From contig WMCF01000153.1 of assembly GCA_009792885.1 (NCBI GenBank), positions 684,876-748,875 of the forward strand: a stretch of DNA of 64,000 bases, given 5' to 3'. This document shows, one piece after another, positions 25,001 to 36,790 of the stretch. Positions within the stretch are counted from its first letter, which is position 1. Each line of letters opens with the position of its first letter. A program made the translations under genes and the position numbers. Source of the stretch: Eremophila alpestris peregrina (lineage: Eukaryota > Chordata > Aves > Passeriformes > Alaudidae). The notes beneath the pieces were generated by a model. It had not been told where the DNA came from, searched no databases, and was given only the letters and a program-made list of their open reading frames with translations.

Positions 25001-28000
25001 CATCTCAAAGTCTTCTTTGTCAGGATAAACCAGGAGTGAAGGTATCGCATCCATGCTCAGCAGCTCTAGTGTAGGGCCCAGAGTGACCTAGGAACCATTG
25101 CCATGATGGAGCCAAGCAGGCACAGCAATGGCAGCCTGGCCTGGAGGCAGTGGCTTGTCCGTACTTGTCCTTCCATGGCTTGTCCATACTTGTCTCTATC
25201 CCAGCAGGATGGGAACGGGTGTGTAACTACTGTGCTGGGTCACAGCAGGAAAATTTGCATGTCCCTGGTGCACTGTGAGAGGAGCTCAGATCCCAGCTGG
25301 AATTAGAATGAGGCCAATACCAGACTAAGATGGCCTTTTAAGGTGTGTTCCCACCACTGTGAAGGTTGAAGGAGCACTGGGAGCACTCCAACCAGGCCAG
25401 TCCTTCAGGACACCCTCCTGCTACCTTTATCCTTTGTTATGCTTTTGGTATCCCCTTGACCCCTTCTTCAACCCAAAATAACTCCTTTTGTCCTGGGCAT
25501 GGGCTCCCAAAGCCAAGCCTTCTCTCCAGCCAAATCCCTGCACAGCCACCACCCTCTCCACCACTGCTGTCCTTTGCCATGTTCTGACCCCAGCTCACAG
25601 AGACAGAACTGATCTTACAGATCCTTAGCACTATTCCCTTTTCCTGATTCTGCTACTGAGGACTAGGAGGTTTCCACAAGCCTTTGGGACCCTAGAGAGG
25701 GATGCTTCTGATACACATCATGAATTAGTGTCTCACTCCCTGGCCTATTTCTTTTGGAGAGCAGAACTTCCCAACTGGCTTCTGCTGGCTCTGGCCACAC
25801 AAGGCTGCTTGTGGCACTGCTGGAGAAAGCTTCAGGGCATGACAGATCTCATCAGCTGTGGAGCTGCTTTCTACTCCCTTGGCCCCTTTCTTATCTGGCC
25901 AAAGATCCTCTGAACATCCCCACAGTCTTTGGAATCCATCAGCTCCCTCCTTTAAAGCTCAGGGTGTTTCATGCTCCCTCCAGGCTCCCACAGCATTCCA
26001 CCTGTCCCATGTGTTGTTCTATGTGTTTACCTACTCTCCCAGTTCTGCACAGGTCTCTCCAAGGTGAGGACCACGCAGGACCTGTGGCCAAAGGCAGGTG
26101 CCTAGTGAGGAGCAGAGTGGGCAGGAGTATCAGATACTTCCCAGGAGGGGCTTCAGGCCCCTGTGGACTCTCAGCAAGGAGCAGTTCCTGTTCCATGGCT
26201 GGAACAGACCCATCAAGTCTTTTATAGACATCAGTTCAGGCTGCTTCAGAAGCACCTTTGAAAATTCAGTGTTTTATTTGTGATTTTTTCCGGTCCCTGA
26301 GAACTGGGGGAGTTTTACATGTGCAGTTGCCTCCCAGGGCTCAGCGTTTCCTCCCAGAGCTCTGTTGGAAGCTCTGACTAGATGCATTCTGCTCATGGAA
26401 ACCTCACAGTGCTGCTTTTGTTCTTCCTTCTGCAGTTTCTCACAGGCAGCCTTTGAGAGTGGATGAAAAGGGCTCTCTGTGCCAAGTGCAAGAGCAAATC
26501 CCACTATTTACAGTAGGACAAGGGGCCTAAATATGACATATTTACTTTTCTCTGAATCTATACTCTCATCACCAGCTTGCTCTTGTGTTTCCTGCCCCAG
26601 ATGTTTGAAGAAGGATTTGATATTTCATTGTGATGCTATTTGTAATTTATTCCTCCAAGCTGACTCATTTTGCTTTTCCTTTTACTCCCCAGAGAGCCTG
26701 TTTGTGACTGTCACCTTGCTTTGGCCACAGTTTCAGTTGGTCTGAAGAACACCTTGTGACTTTAAGAGCTTCCTTGGCCATCTTGACTTCCCTCTGCCCA
26801 TTTGCATTTCTCTCTCGAGCTATGAGACCAAATGTCTCTGATATGGGAGCCTGGTGAACACCTACTTGTATTTAACTTTTTAAGTTAATGCTCCCAGCCC
26901 TTCACTGAAACTTTCCTCACCTCTCTGCAATTCTCAGCACAGTCAGGACAGCACCTGGCTTTTGTTGCCTCAGCAGAAATTCAGCTTTGGCCTGGTGCTG
27001 TCCAATCTTTGGTTTCTTTCTCCTCCTTTGTCTTTCTTACCCATTTTCTTCACAACACAAATATTGAGACATCTAAAAATTCTTCTGTGTGTGCATCCCA
27101 ATGTGACATTCCCACTCCAGTGTTGTGTGTGCCCCTCCTAGGTGACACCCGTGCGAGTGAGATGCTGGAGCTGGCCTGCATGCACACGCTCTTTGTGCGG
27201 GAGCACAACCGCCTGGCTGGAAAGCTGAGGAGCCTCAATTCCCACTGGGATGATGAGAGGCTCTACCAGGAGGCACGAAAGATCCTGGGAGCCATGATCC
27301 AGGTATCAGCCATCATGCCATCTGTCCTGGCTCTGCCTGCAGTCTCACAAGGTTCATGTGTTAGGCTGTGCCAGTGTGAGGTGGCCAAAGGGTGCAGGAT
27401 TTTGGGGTGAAAGGACCAAATTCTTTCCACCAGCCCCTTTCAACCAAAGCAAAATCACTCAGAGATACCTGAAATGACAAGCACAGAGGGGTCCCCCTGA
27501 ATCTTCGATGTGCCTCTACTGTTACATTTACAAAGTGCTTGATGAGGTTTTTAATGGCACATTTTTGTCTGAGGAACAGACAGAAAAGTCAGAGGAAAAG
27601 CTTTTCTAACTGTGTTTTGTACATCATGAAAATGGTACTGGAAATTTGGATTAAAATTCCTCATGTTGTGAATCCCCTCCTCTCAATGATTCCCTCCCCA
27701 TGGCAGGGGGTTGGAATGAGATATCTTAAAGGTCTCTTCCAACCCAAACCATTCTGGGATTCCATGAAGAAGCCCCATGTGCTGGTGGGTGCAGCCAGTC
27801 ATGGTGCCTCCTTGGGACTGGACTGCAACCTAGACTTGACCCTGAATCGGATCCTGGTGTCACACAAACAGCTCTGTGCTTTGGAGGGAACTCCCAAAGT
27901 CTCTTGTCTAGCCTCCAGTTTGGAGCAGTAATGGCCTCAAAGCCAGATAAGGTTTTACAGCAGGCAGGAGAGGCTGGGTCCCATGAGAGAAAGGGACATG

Positions 28001-31000
28001 GGCACTGCACCTCCTTTGAAGCCTGTCTTCTGAGCCGGTTTAACAAAAAATAAAAAGCAGGAATATAAAAATGTTTATGTTCTTATGCTGTCAACTTAAA
28101 TATTATTGTATTGTTGAAAAAACATGTTGGGCAGGGCAAACACTCAAAGGATTGTCCTAAAAAGCATCATCTCCATCATTGTGTTTACATCAATGGTTTC
28201 ATCTTCATGCAGTATTCAGACAATTAATCCATTTTCTCCTACTGACACAGAATTGGGTTTTTTTGGTTGGTTGGTTTTTGTTTTTATTATATTGTGCTCC
28301 CTCTTCAATATCCCAGAGAGGCATGAGAGCAGGGTTGGAAATCTCAGCTGTGGGAGGACTCAGGGACTTCCAGTGGGTGGTGCTACGCCCCACCCCCCCG
28401 CCCCACACCCCTTATCTGCCGATGTTATCTTTGCCATCTGAGGCACGCAGGGTGCAGTTCTGCCTGCCTCATGGGAGCGGTGACAAGGATCCAACATTTG
28501 AGAGGATTTGGTAGGCTTTTATCTTCACAGAATCACAGAACCAATTAGATTGGAAAAGACCTCTGAGATCATTGAGTCCAATCTATTATTATGTTGCTCT
28601 GACCTTGCTAGGGTGTTGTTGCAGAGGGAACACGAAAAACAACTTTGCTTCCACAGAAACTGATGGCCAAGACATTAATAGTTCACACTTTCCTTGCTTC
28701 CCCCTAGATCATAACCTACAGGGACTACCTGCCTCTCCTATTGGGACGCAGCTTCCGCAGGCTTATTCCTCGCTACCGAGGCTACGACGAGTCTGTGGAT
28801 TCTCGGATATCCAATGTCTTCACCTTGGCTTTTCGCTTTGCTCACGCCTCAGTCCCTCCAACTGTTGGCCGCTTAGATGAATATTACAGACCCATAACTC
28901 CTGAAATTCAACTCAGAACCTCCTTCTTTGCTGTCTGGAGGATCATCCAGGAAGGTAAATCCTTTTCTGCAGCTCTGCAGTGTGGGTTTATTTCATTCAT
29001 TTTTTCCTGCCATCTCTTGATGAGCTCCTGCTTCAGCCAAATTAAAAGCATTTTGTGTTCAATGTATTAAATGGCCTTTACTACCAGCCAGAGTTGTCCC
29101 AACAGAGCTGTCCCCTGTAAACAAGGCCAGCCCATCATGTTCCAGATTGGTCTAATCACTTCATTGCTGTGGCCTCCAAGAACATTATTCATTATTCATT
29201 ATTCTTAATTAAGAAATTGATTCTCATGTAGTAGAAGCTTATAATTAAATGTAAGTTGTGCTCACCTCTCTGGAGCCTCTTAGTCACACACTGGCCTCCC
29301 TGCACTGTTCACATGTCCCTGCTTCAGGTGGAATTGATCCCAGTTTCCCTGTGCCACCTCTGCAGGTGGGATTGATCCCTATCTTCGGAGCCTCATGGCC
29401 AACCAGGCCAAGTTGATGACGCAGCAGCAGATGGTGGTGGGCGAGCTCCGGGACCGGCTCTTTGAGCAGGTTGAAAGAATTGGGTTTGATTTAGCTGCAC
29501 TCAACATGCAGCGCAGCCGAGATCATGGCCTCCCGGGTAAGTCAGCTGTGGGAACAGAGCTTACAAAGAAAAACAAGTGGAAATCAGGTATTTTTGTGAT
29601 TGAACATTGAGAACCTTCTCCAGCGCTGTTTGGCTGAAATTACTCAGGAGTTGGATTCAGTGATCCTTATGCATTTCTCCCAGTGCAGGATACTGAGTGA
29701 TTCTATGATGCTCTTTCCCAAACCTTTTCCTTGTTTCTGAACAACCACAGGTAAGTGGGTGGAGGTTGAGCACTGAAGGCAAAGCCTGGCTGAAGCTGCA
29801 TGAGAGACGTGGAGGCAGAAGAATGTGGGGCATTGCACAGACCAGAGTTTGGTGTTCAGTGATTGACTAATTTCTATTGTCCAAGTGAAAAAAACTGGTA
29901 AAATAGTTCAGCAACAAGTTTGCAGGAGTGGAATTAGGGCTGTAAGTCCCTTGTGACTCCTCTGCAACCATCTGTCCAGCCCAGCCACGCATGACTGGAA
30001 GAACAGATTCCAATATGTAAAGAAAATCTCATAATAATTTCCCTATTAAATCTGCGTCCCAGAGAAAAAAAAAAACAACCAAGCATGTCAGAACCACTCT
30101 CAGGGCTCTGCAAGGTGCAAAACCAGTGTAATGGCATTGCAAGATGGTCTTGAGAAATAGATTGTTGATTGCACTTCAGAGCTGGCTCCTGGGTGGGTCC
30201 TTGCCCAACAGTGTCATTAGGCTGAGGTAACAGCCCAGAGCTGCTGTGTCAGCAACATCCTGAGAGATGCAACAAGGCTCCTGTTTCAAACTGGGATGAA
30301 AACTGAACTGGATCCATGGGTTTTAAGCCCAGTGAGAGGCTATGCAATACATTCAGGTGCATTATCAGCTCACAGAATTGTTCTGCCTTCACCACAACAG
30401 AAGGTTGTGAATTTTCTGCACTTTATTGAGGAACACCATAATGGAGAACGTGATCAGAACCACAAATCCTGGGTTTCCAGAGTTGACATGGTGGGAGTGA
30501 CACATATTTCTAGTGCATCTGGGTTTAGCTTTAGGTCTCAGCCCACATGTGAGTGCTGTACTCTGTCACATTAGACATCCACCAAGGTGGTGATGGCCAT
30601 AGCAAGGTCAAAAACCCTTCCTAATTAATTTTCTGATTAAGCAAATTCTCTGTGTCCTGGAATTGTTTGATAGTGGTGTCATCCAGGCACGATATGCTAT
30701 GTCTTTTGCTCCCAATGCTCCCTAGTTTTTAGACATAAGACAGTAGGTTTGGATTGCATATCAGGAAAAATTTCTTCCCTGTGAGGGTGGTGAGGCCCTG
30801 GCACAGGGTGCTCAGAGAAGCTGTGGCTGCCCCATCCCTGAAAGTGCTCAAAGACAGGTTGGATGGGGCTTGGAGCACCATGGGATAGTGAAAGATGTTC
30901 CTGCCCATGGCAGGGGGTAGAATGAGATGAGCTTTATTATCCCTTCCAATCCTATTTGTTCCATGATTCCATGACATCCTGCTTACAGCACCTCTGCTTA

Positions 31001-34000
31001 CAGAGGTGTTTGCTGCAGCATCATCTCATCTCCTCCACCAGGATGCAGAATATATTATGCACCAGTTTCGGCCCAGTGGATTTTTGGCTGTTTGCAGTCC
31101 AGAAAAATTAGTCCAGCTGGCAAAGTCTGGTGGTTGAAGTAACTTGGGCTGTGTGAAGTGGGTGGTTTGTCCCCATGGCTGGACAGGGACCAGCTGCAGA
31201 GAAGCACTTGGTCATTCTACTGTTGTACAGAGAGAGAGAGGTCATCAACATCTTGTCCAAGTTCACTTTCACTAAAGGCAACATCAGTTGCATCCCTGCT
31301 GAGTGGAGCAAAACATTGCTGGAAGGTGGTGGAACAACTCCTACCTGCAAAGACATGGCTCTCCCAAAACAGCATTGAAAGGCCAGGCTGTGGCTCTGGA
31401 GGAGCAGGAAAGCAGTAGCATTAACAGAAATATAGAAAAATGTTTTAAACATTTTGGTACCAGCTTTGGGAAAGTGTGGGTAGCACGTTACTTTTCTATC
31501 TGCTCTGGTATCTAACTACTTGCAGGTTACAACTCCTGGAGAAAATTCTGTGGGCTCTCACAGCCCTCTGGAGTGAAGTTACTTGGTCGAGTGTTGAGGA
31601 ATCAGAAGCTGGCAAAGAAGTTCCTGCAGCTCTATGGGACACCAGAGAATATTGACATCTGGATTGGGGCCCTTGCAGAGCCCTTTGTGAAAGGAGGCCG
31701 AGTTGGGCCTCTCATGGCTTGTCTCATTGGCACCCAGTTCAGGAACATTCGAGATGGGGACAGGTAAGAGGGGAGCTGGGTATTCCAACCCCAAAGTACA
31801 GGGAGGCTGGAGTTTATGCACATTTCTGAAAACTATTCCAGTTGTTTGTTGCTTTTTTTTCAGTACTCCTTCAAAGGTTTCATTCTCTTTCAAGTCATGT
31901 TCTTATCCCCATCTGATGGTTGAGATCCTGGGCTAAGATCCCTTCCCAGCAAAGTGATATCTCTCCCTCCCCCAGTTCTGAACTGGAATCCTCTGCTCAG
32001 ACATGTGGCAGAGTTTGGTCTTTGCTTGTGATGGATGTGGTGGGTTGGGGTTTTCTTGTCAGCCAAAATCACTTCAGCAGTGCTGAGATTTCAACACGCC
32101 TGAATTCCTACTCCTCCTTGAGGTTGCTCAGGGGCTTCAGGTGCACCAATAAGTTATGTTCTCCATTTTAAGCTTTCTAAAGCAAGATCTCTGTACCTGC
32201 CAGCAATATTGCCTGAAAATGGGATCACAACCCATGTTTCTGGGAAACAGTTCTGCTGAGAAAGACTTAAGCTCAAACGCCAGGATGACGAGCTTAGAGT
32301 CAGCCTGTCACACGTCTAGAAATCCTGTTCTTATGGCAGGAAATGAACTCTTTTCTAAAAAATTGAGTAATTACAGGGCTTGTTCCAACACAGCAATCAT
32401 TTGGCTGTAACCACAGCCTATGCACAGTCTGTGCAGCCTCTCCTATTTGAAAGAGGGTACCTGTGCCTCATCTGAGGACAACTAATTCAATTGCAGCTGT
32501 TACCTGTTCATGGCCAAAAGAAAAGCAAGATAATTATCCAACTGGTGAGTCAGGGCCCTTGATTTAAATAACAGAAATTCCAATTTGTTCTTGGCAGAAG
32601 AAACTACTGTTCATGGGAATTAATAATGTGGAAGTCATCAATGTGAAGAAGGCAGAAGGCAAAAATCTGTTGTGTCTTCTTTGTCCTGCAGGTTTTGGTG
32701 GCAGAACCCTGGGGTTTTCACTCCTCGCCAGCGCTGTTCACTGGCCAAAATCTCCTTGTCACGAATAATATGTGACAATACCCACATCACTAAAGTATCA
32801 AGGAATATCTTCCAGGCCAACAGATACCCCTATGGCTTTGTGAGCTGCAGTCAGATCCCAAAGCTGGACCTCAGACCCTGGAAGTCAAAGAGCACCGAGG
32901 AGCAAGGTATGATCTGCAAACAGCAGCAGGTCCTGAGAAAGCTAGACCCTGAGGTTTAAAATTGAGCTGCCTAACATAGGGCTGGACCTGTGTGCCAGGT
33001 ACAGCTTTAGGTGCTACAGTTCACCAGGTGTACTCAGAGTGGCTCCTACAAAATGCAGATTTTTCTGGCAGACCAAGCCAAGTGCCCTATTCTGGGAATG
33101 TTTTCTAACAAGGAAAGGCTGAGGGAGCTGGGGCTGTTCAGCCCGGAGAGGAGCCCCAGCTGAGAGGGGCCCTCAGCCCTGGCTGTCCCTGTGTGCAGGG
33201 AGGGGCAGAGCAGGGCCCAGGCTCTGCTCCGGGGACCCAGCAATGGCACCAGAGCCACGGGCAGGGACTGAGCCCAGCAATTCCCCCTGCACAGGAGGCA
33301 CAACTTCTGCCCTGGGCAGTGCCCAGCCCTGAACAGGCTGCCCAGGGAGGGGCTGGAGTCTCCCTCAGCGGGGATATTCCAGAGCTCTCTGCACACAATC
33401 CTGTGCCCTGTGCTCTGGGATGGCCCTGCCTGAGCAGGGAGGTGGCACCAGTGACCCTCTCTGGCCCCTCCTGCCTGAACCATTCTGAAATTCTGATTTT
33501 TTTCTAATTATTAGACTTTCCATTTAGCTCTTCACTGTTGATGCCAGGGTTTCCTGCAAGGGAAACAATGCCTGGACTGGGAAGGCTGCTCTGTGTCTGT
33601 CTGTCTGTTGAGGTGCAGTTTATCAGTACATCCTTGTAAGGCCAAAAGCAACTCATCATTTGAAAATGAATTCCCATTCTATGGAAGGGTTTCTGGTTTC
33701 GATCTCTGCTTGTACAGTAGTTGCCTATTTTCACACTATTTCTCTCACCTGCCTTCAGGATTTGTAAAATTCTTGAGGTCTTATTCCTTCCAAAATTCTC
33801 CCTGAAATCCTTGGGAAGTAGATGTAGAGCAGCTCTCCCTGGAGAAAGGCAGGCTGTTCCAGTGCCTTTTCCAAACAAAATATCCTTCCTTTCCTGTGAC
33901 AGTCAGATCCTGCTGCATTCTCATAACACCAGTTTTTGATCCCTCCTTCCCAGCCTAACCTGTGGGAACAAATCATACAAGATATCAGGGAGCTATGCCA

Positions 34001-34070
34001 GGTTCTTTTCTGTTAACACAATGCTTTTTTATCTCCTCTAGAAAAAGATTCTGATGACTTCAAATGCTGA
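15953..34070 (+). CDS. MPO: Myeloperoxidase, complete, 13 coding exons
   Basis: Haem peroxidase of phagocyte granules that turns H2O2 and chloride or thiocyanate into hypohalous acids. Coding exons: 15953-16025, 17247-17340, 18220-18395, 20296-20416, 21952-22081, 23098-23304, 24520-24835, 27142-27302, 28708-28954, 29366-29536, 31526-31763, 32692-32906, 34042-34070. They join in frame to 725 residues; human MPO has 745. Order: signal peptide about 1-22, propeptide to about 138, then the catalytic body. Visible residues: distal Gln229/Asp232/His233, calcium Asp234 and loop Thr305-Phe307-Asp309-Ser311, Arg376, Glu379, Met380, proximal His472, Asn555 in LNMQRSRDHGLPG. Met380 equals human mature Met243, the sulfonium haem link absent from EPX and LPO, and supports MPO over the paralogues. 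Cys291 is near the human intersubunit Cys. Sequons include NVT, NCT (139-141) and NFT. Odd points: Ala471 before the proximal His, and an acidic tail ending in Cys. Confidence 0.93.
16814..17015 (-). repeat. CR1 tail in MPO intron
   Basis: AGAATGGTTTGGGTTGGAAG followed by the CR1 block CCTGCCATGGGCAGAGACACC. Confidence 0.85.
17555..17650 (-). repeat. CR1 tail fragment
   Basis: CACAGAGTGGTTTGGGTTGG and the following CTTAAAGTTCATCTCGTTCC match the antisense CR1 end. Confidence 0.8.
18985..19135 (-). repeat. CR1 tail fragment
   Basis: ATCATGGAATAGTTTGGGTG then GGACCTTAAAGCCCATCCAG. Confidence 0.8.
19400..19795 (+). repeat. CR1 LINE 3' fragment
   Basis: Runs from AGCCTGGAGAAAAGAAAGCT to the sense tail AACCATTCCATGATTCTG, in MPO intron 4. 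Confidence 0.85.
20435..20660 (+). repeat. GGAT repeat and CR1 fragment
   Basis: A short GGAT run, then the GAGGCTCAGGTGGGACATCA subtype of CR1 down to TATTATTCTATGG. Confidence 0.75.
21427..21805. repeat. Two CR1 tails in opposite directions
   Basis: Antisense tail at 21427-21525 (CATAGAATGGTTTG) and sense tail at about 21745-21805 (TCTAAACAATTCTATGATT). Confidence 0.75.
23098..23304 (+). CDS. MPO: MPO distal-haem exon
   Basis: Encodes residues 199-267, including MQWGQFIDHDLDF. Gln229 lines the halide site, Asp232 makes a haem ester, His233 is the distal catalytic base and Asp234 is a calcium ligand. All match the human family. Confidence 0.93.
23715..24130 (-). repeat. CR1 fragment
   Basis: Starts ATCACAGAATAACTGGGGTT and continues through CCTCTCCTCCTGTCCCTGTT. 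Confidence 0.85.
27142..27302 (+). CDS. MPO: MPO exon with haem-linking Glu and Met
   Basis: Encodes residues 374-426. The run GDTRASEM carries Arg376, Glu379 (second ester) and Met380 (sulfonium link). EPX has Thr and LPO Gln at the Met position, so this exon is the best single classifier of the gene. Confidence 0.92.
27690..27770 (+). repeat. CR1 tail fragment
   Basis: CATGGCAGGGGGTTGGAATG to ACCATTCTGGGATTCCATG. Confidence 0.8.
28386..28430. promoter_or_regulatory. Possible intronic enhancer: GC box plus two GATA sites
   Basis: Intron 9 of MPO holds a C-rich KLF/SP-like box (28386-28408), then TTATCT at 28412-28417 and again at 28425-28430, that is, AGATAA twice on the minus strand. This is seen in the sequence; enhancer function is a guess. 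Confidence 0.25.
28528..28595 (-). repeat. CR1 tail fragment
   Basis: CACAGAATCACAGAACC followed by GATTGGAAAAGACCTCTGAG. Confidence 0.75.
28708..28954 (+). CDS. MPO: MPO proximal-histidine exon
   Basis: Encodes residues 427-508. His472 in AFRFAHASV is the iron ligand. Relatives carry Gly before this His and this gene has Ala. A surface loop after it is two residues shorter than in the minus-strand paralogue. Confidence 0.92.
30745..30975 (+). repeat. CR1 LINE 3' fragment
   Basis: AAATTTCTTCCCTGTGAGGG to the sense tail TTCCATGATTCCATGA. Confidence 0.85.
33085..33495 (+). repeat. CR1 fragment
   Basis: AAGGCTGAGGGAGCTGGGGC to CTGAACCATTCTGAAATTCT, in the last MPO intron. Confidence 0.8.
34042..34070 (+). 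CDS. MPO: MPO terminal coding microexon
   Basis: A 29-base coding segment after a TCCTCTAG acceptor. It completes Glu717 and adds KDSDDFKC before TGA. Phase agrees with the preceding donor at 32907. The tail is acidic and ends in a cysteine. Confidence 0.75.
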
Positions 34071-34940
34071 ATGTTGAGGATTTCCCAGATGTCCAGACTT
34101 GGGAAGCTGCTGAGGTGGATTATTAGTTTTTACTGTGTTTATGCTTTTACTGTCTGAAATGTTTGGGCATGGTTCTGTCATTTGCTCAGCTTGATTTGCA
34201 TGAAGCCTTTACAGTGGGATGGAGCCCAGGAATAAAAGAACTTCATGAAGAGATATCCCAGATCTGTGAAATTACTCAGTATCACAAAGCCAAGAAATGA
34301 GTTGTCCAGAGGCTGATCCCAAATCACAACAACTGCTGGCTTAGGCCATGAAAACACACAATGTTTCATCAAGATTTATTGTCAAACATATGGTTTGGAC
34401 CTTCCTTTTAAAATTTTCAAGCCCCACAGAATGATCCAGGGCTTTGGAATGATAGCTGATTTTTGTTCTCTGATTTTTTTGTTTGAAAGAAATAAATCCT
34501 TCGAATTTCCAGAGGAAATGTACTAATGGCAGGATGCCTCTGAGAAAAAAGAAATAGTTGTCCTGCAGCCCCAATACAGTGTCCTAACCCTGTGTCAGGT
34601 TTTGCTCCTATACAGAAGGAATAAATTTGCCACATGGATGAGAGTTTTCTCACTATTATTTCCCGTCATCCAGAATGCCCAAAACATCCTCTGATGTGAT
34701 AGAAATCTGTAACAAGTTATTTCTGAAGCCTGGCATGAGTCAGAGTGACTCAGCACTGGCCTGAGCTGGTGGGATGTGGCCTGGCAAAGAAGAACAATCT
34801 GAACATGCAAGAAAGTAAAAACTATTCTGGTTTCAATCCAGCTTTTTCTCTTTTCTTGAAAGATATCAAACCCATTTTCTTTACCCTCTGTAGCCTGCTA
34901 TGTTCCTGTTATTGCTTAATAAATTGCAATTTTTGACTGA
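34071..34940 (+). other. MPO: MPO 3' UTR with several poly(A) signals
   Basis: AATAAA occurs at 34231, 34491, 34620 and 34918. No coding potential is visible. Which signal is used cannot be decided from sequence; the last is followed by GT-rich DNA. Confidence 0.5.
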
Positions 34941-35699
34941 GGCCAAGATGTTATTTGCATTTTATAAAAGGTGCAGCAACCACACATGAGTGGAGGATGG
35001 TGGTAAGTTTTCTGTGGGAATATTGGAAAAAGACAGTTCCTGAAGCTGTGTGTTGTTAATGAAAGAGAGTATTTCTTGCTGAAGCCTCTGACCCCAACTT
35101 CTGTGTGATGCAGAACTGTGAAAGTCAGCACTGATGGCTGGGAGGTTTTGACTGGGGTGTCCCAGTCTCTCCAGCTCTGGTTTGCCACTCCTGTTTGTCT
35201 AATGGTGACATAGCCCCATGTCTGTTCAGCCCCTCAGGGACAGAGTATTACCAGTTGACTTCAGCAGTTCCCCTCTGGGGAAGGATGTGACTGGCTCAAA
35301 ATCACCCACAGAACTTCTGTGTGCACTGAGCACAGACAGCTGATTTTTTTTCTTTTTAGCCAAGCTGAAATTTGGACAATTTTATTTACTTTATCAGCTT
35401 GATCATACCTATGCAATGCTGGTACAGCAATATGGGGACTGTCCACAAGGTGCCTGGCATGTGCCTGTCTTGGCCAGTGGAGCTCCTGAGGTGGGGGATG
35501 CCTCCTGCAGGAACTGGGATGGGATTGTTTGCCCTGATCAACTTCTGCTGCTGGTTTCAGAAGGGCAGCTCCCACCCAGCTATTGAGGGCTCTCATTCAC
35601 TTTCTTTTCCACCAGCAGCCTCCCCCAGCTGTTTCAGCTCAGATTTGGCTGTCCATACCAAGTTTATACTGTCAGGTGCTTCTCCCAGTGCCAACTACA

Positions 35700-35920
35700 T
35701 TTTTCCTCAGTGGATGCCCACCAAGGTGATAAGTGGGCTGCAGCACATGGGGTGAAAAGACAGGCTGAGAAAGCTGGATCTGCTCAGACTGGTGAATGGG
35801 AGGGGCAGTGATTTCAATCTCTCTAAGGAGTAGCTGTGAAGGTGGACACTTCCCAGAGGCTCACAGGGAAAGGACAAGAGGTAACAGATGCAGGTTACAA
35901 CAAGGGAAGTGACCTTTAGA
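35700..35920 (+). repeat. CR1 fragment, old
   Basis: GACAGGCTGAGAAAGCTGGA and GGACAAGAGGTAACAGATGC are diverged CR1 blocks. Confidence 0.65.
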
Positions 35921-36599
35921 CAAACATTATTCCCTGGGATAGTGGTGTGATTGCAGACACAGGGATGAGAGAAATTGTGGGATCTCCAATCTTGGGTATT
36001 CTTCCAAACTGTCTAGGCTTTAAATAAACTCTCTGGATTTTCAGTTAACCCTGCTCTGAGTAGCTGGTTGGCCTGAAAACCTCCTGGTGTCCTTTCCCAC
36101 TTTGATTTTCCTGTGATTTACAGTGATAGACTGATCTACTTCATAGCCACAGTTCACCAGGCTGGGCTCTAAGCTATCCCATGTATGCAAGTCCTGCAGC
36201 CCAGGCTGTTCAATGCAGTTGCACTCTTTTATTTCAGGCCTGTCTTGATACTACAGAAATCTTCATGAGCCACAACACCTTTTCCTGTAAAATCTCTTCT
36301 CTTGTCATGATAAGCACTTCCAGCCATGCATTTGCTCATAAATTAGTCTCCAAAGTGAATCTTGAGGGTTATATAGGTTTATCATGGAGCTGCAGCCAGA
36401 GCATTGTAAACAGTTTCCTCAGTCTTGATGACCTTTCTCTAATATATCTACCCTGGAATCCCCCTGAAGGTTTTAGTGTCAATGTTAATGCCTCTAAGTG
36501 AAGAGTCAGTGATGAAGTCCCTTTTGACCTGTTCACACTTTGAAGGCTGGTGACTGATGCCGTCCTCAGCCAGACCTAACACTGCCCTTTGATAACTTA

Positions 36600-36790
36600 T
36601 CATAGAAACATGGAATGTCTTGAGTTGGAAAGTCCAACTCCTGGTCCAGCACAGACACCCCGACAATCCCACCCTGTGCCTGAGAGCACTGTCAAAACAA
36701 TCCTGGAGCTCTGGCAGCCTTGGGGCCATACCCATTCCCTGGGGAGTCTGTTCAGTGCCCAGCACCCTCTAGGGAAAGAACTTTTCATGA
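36600..36790 (-). repeat. CR1 fragment
   Basis: ATCATAGAAACATGGAATGT then GAGTTGGAAAGTCCAACTCC. Confidence 0.7.
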
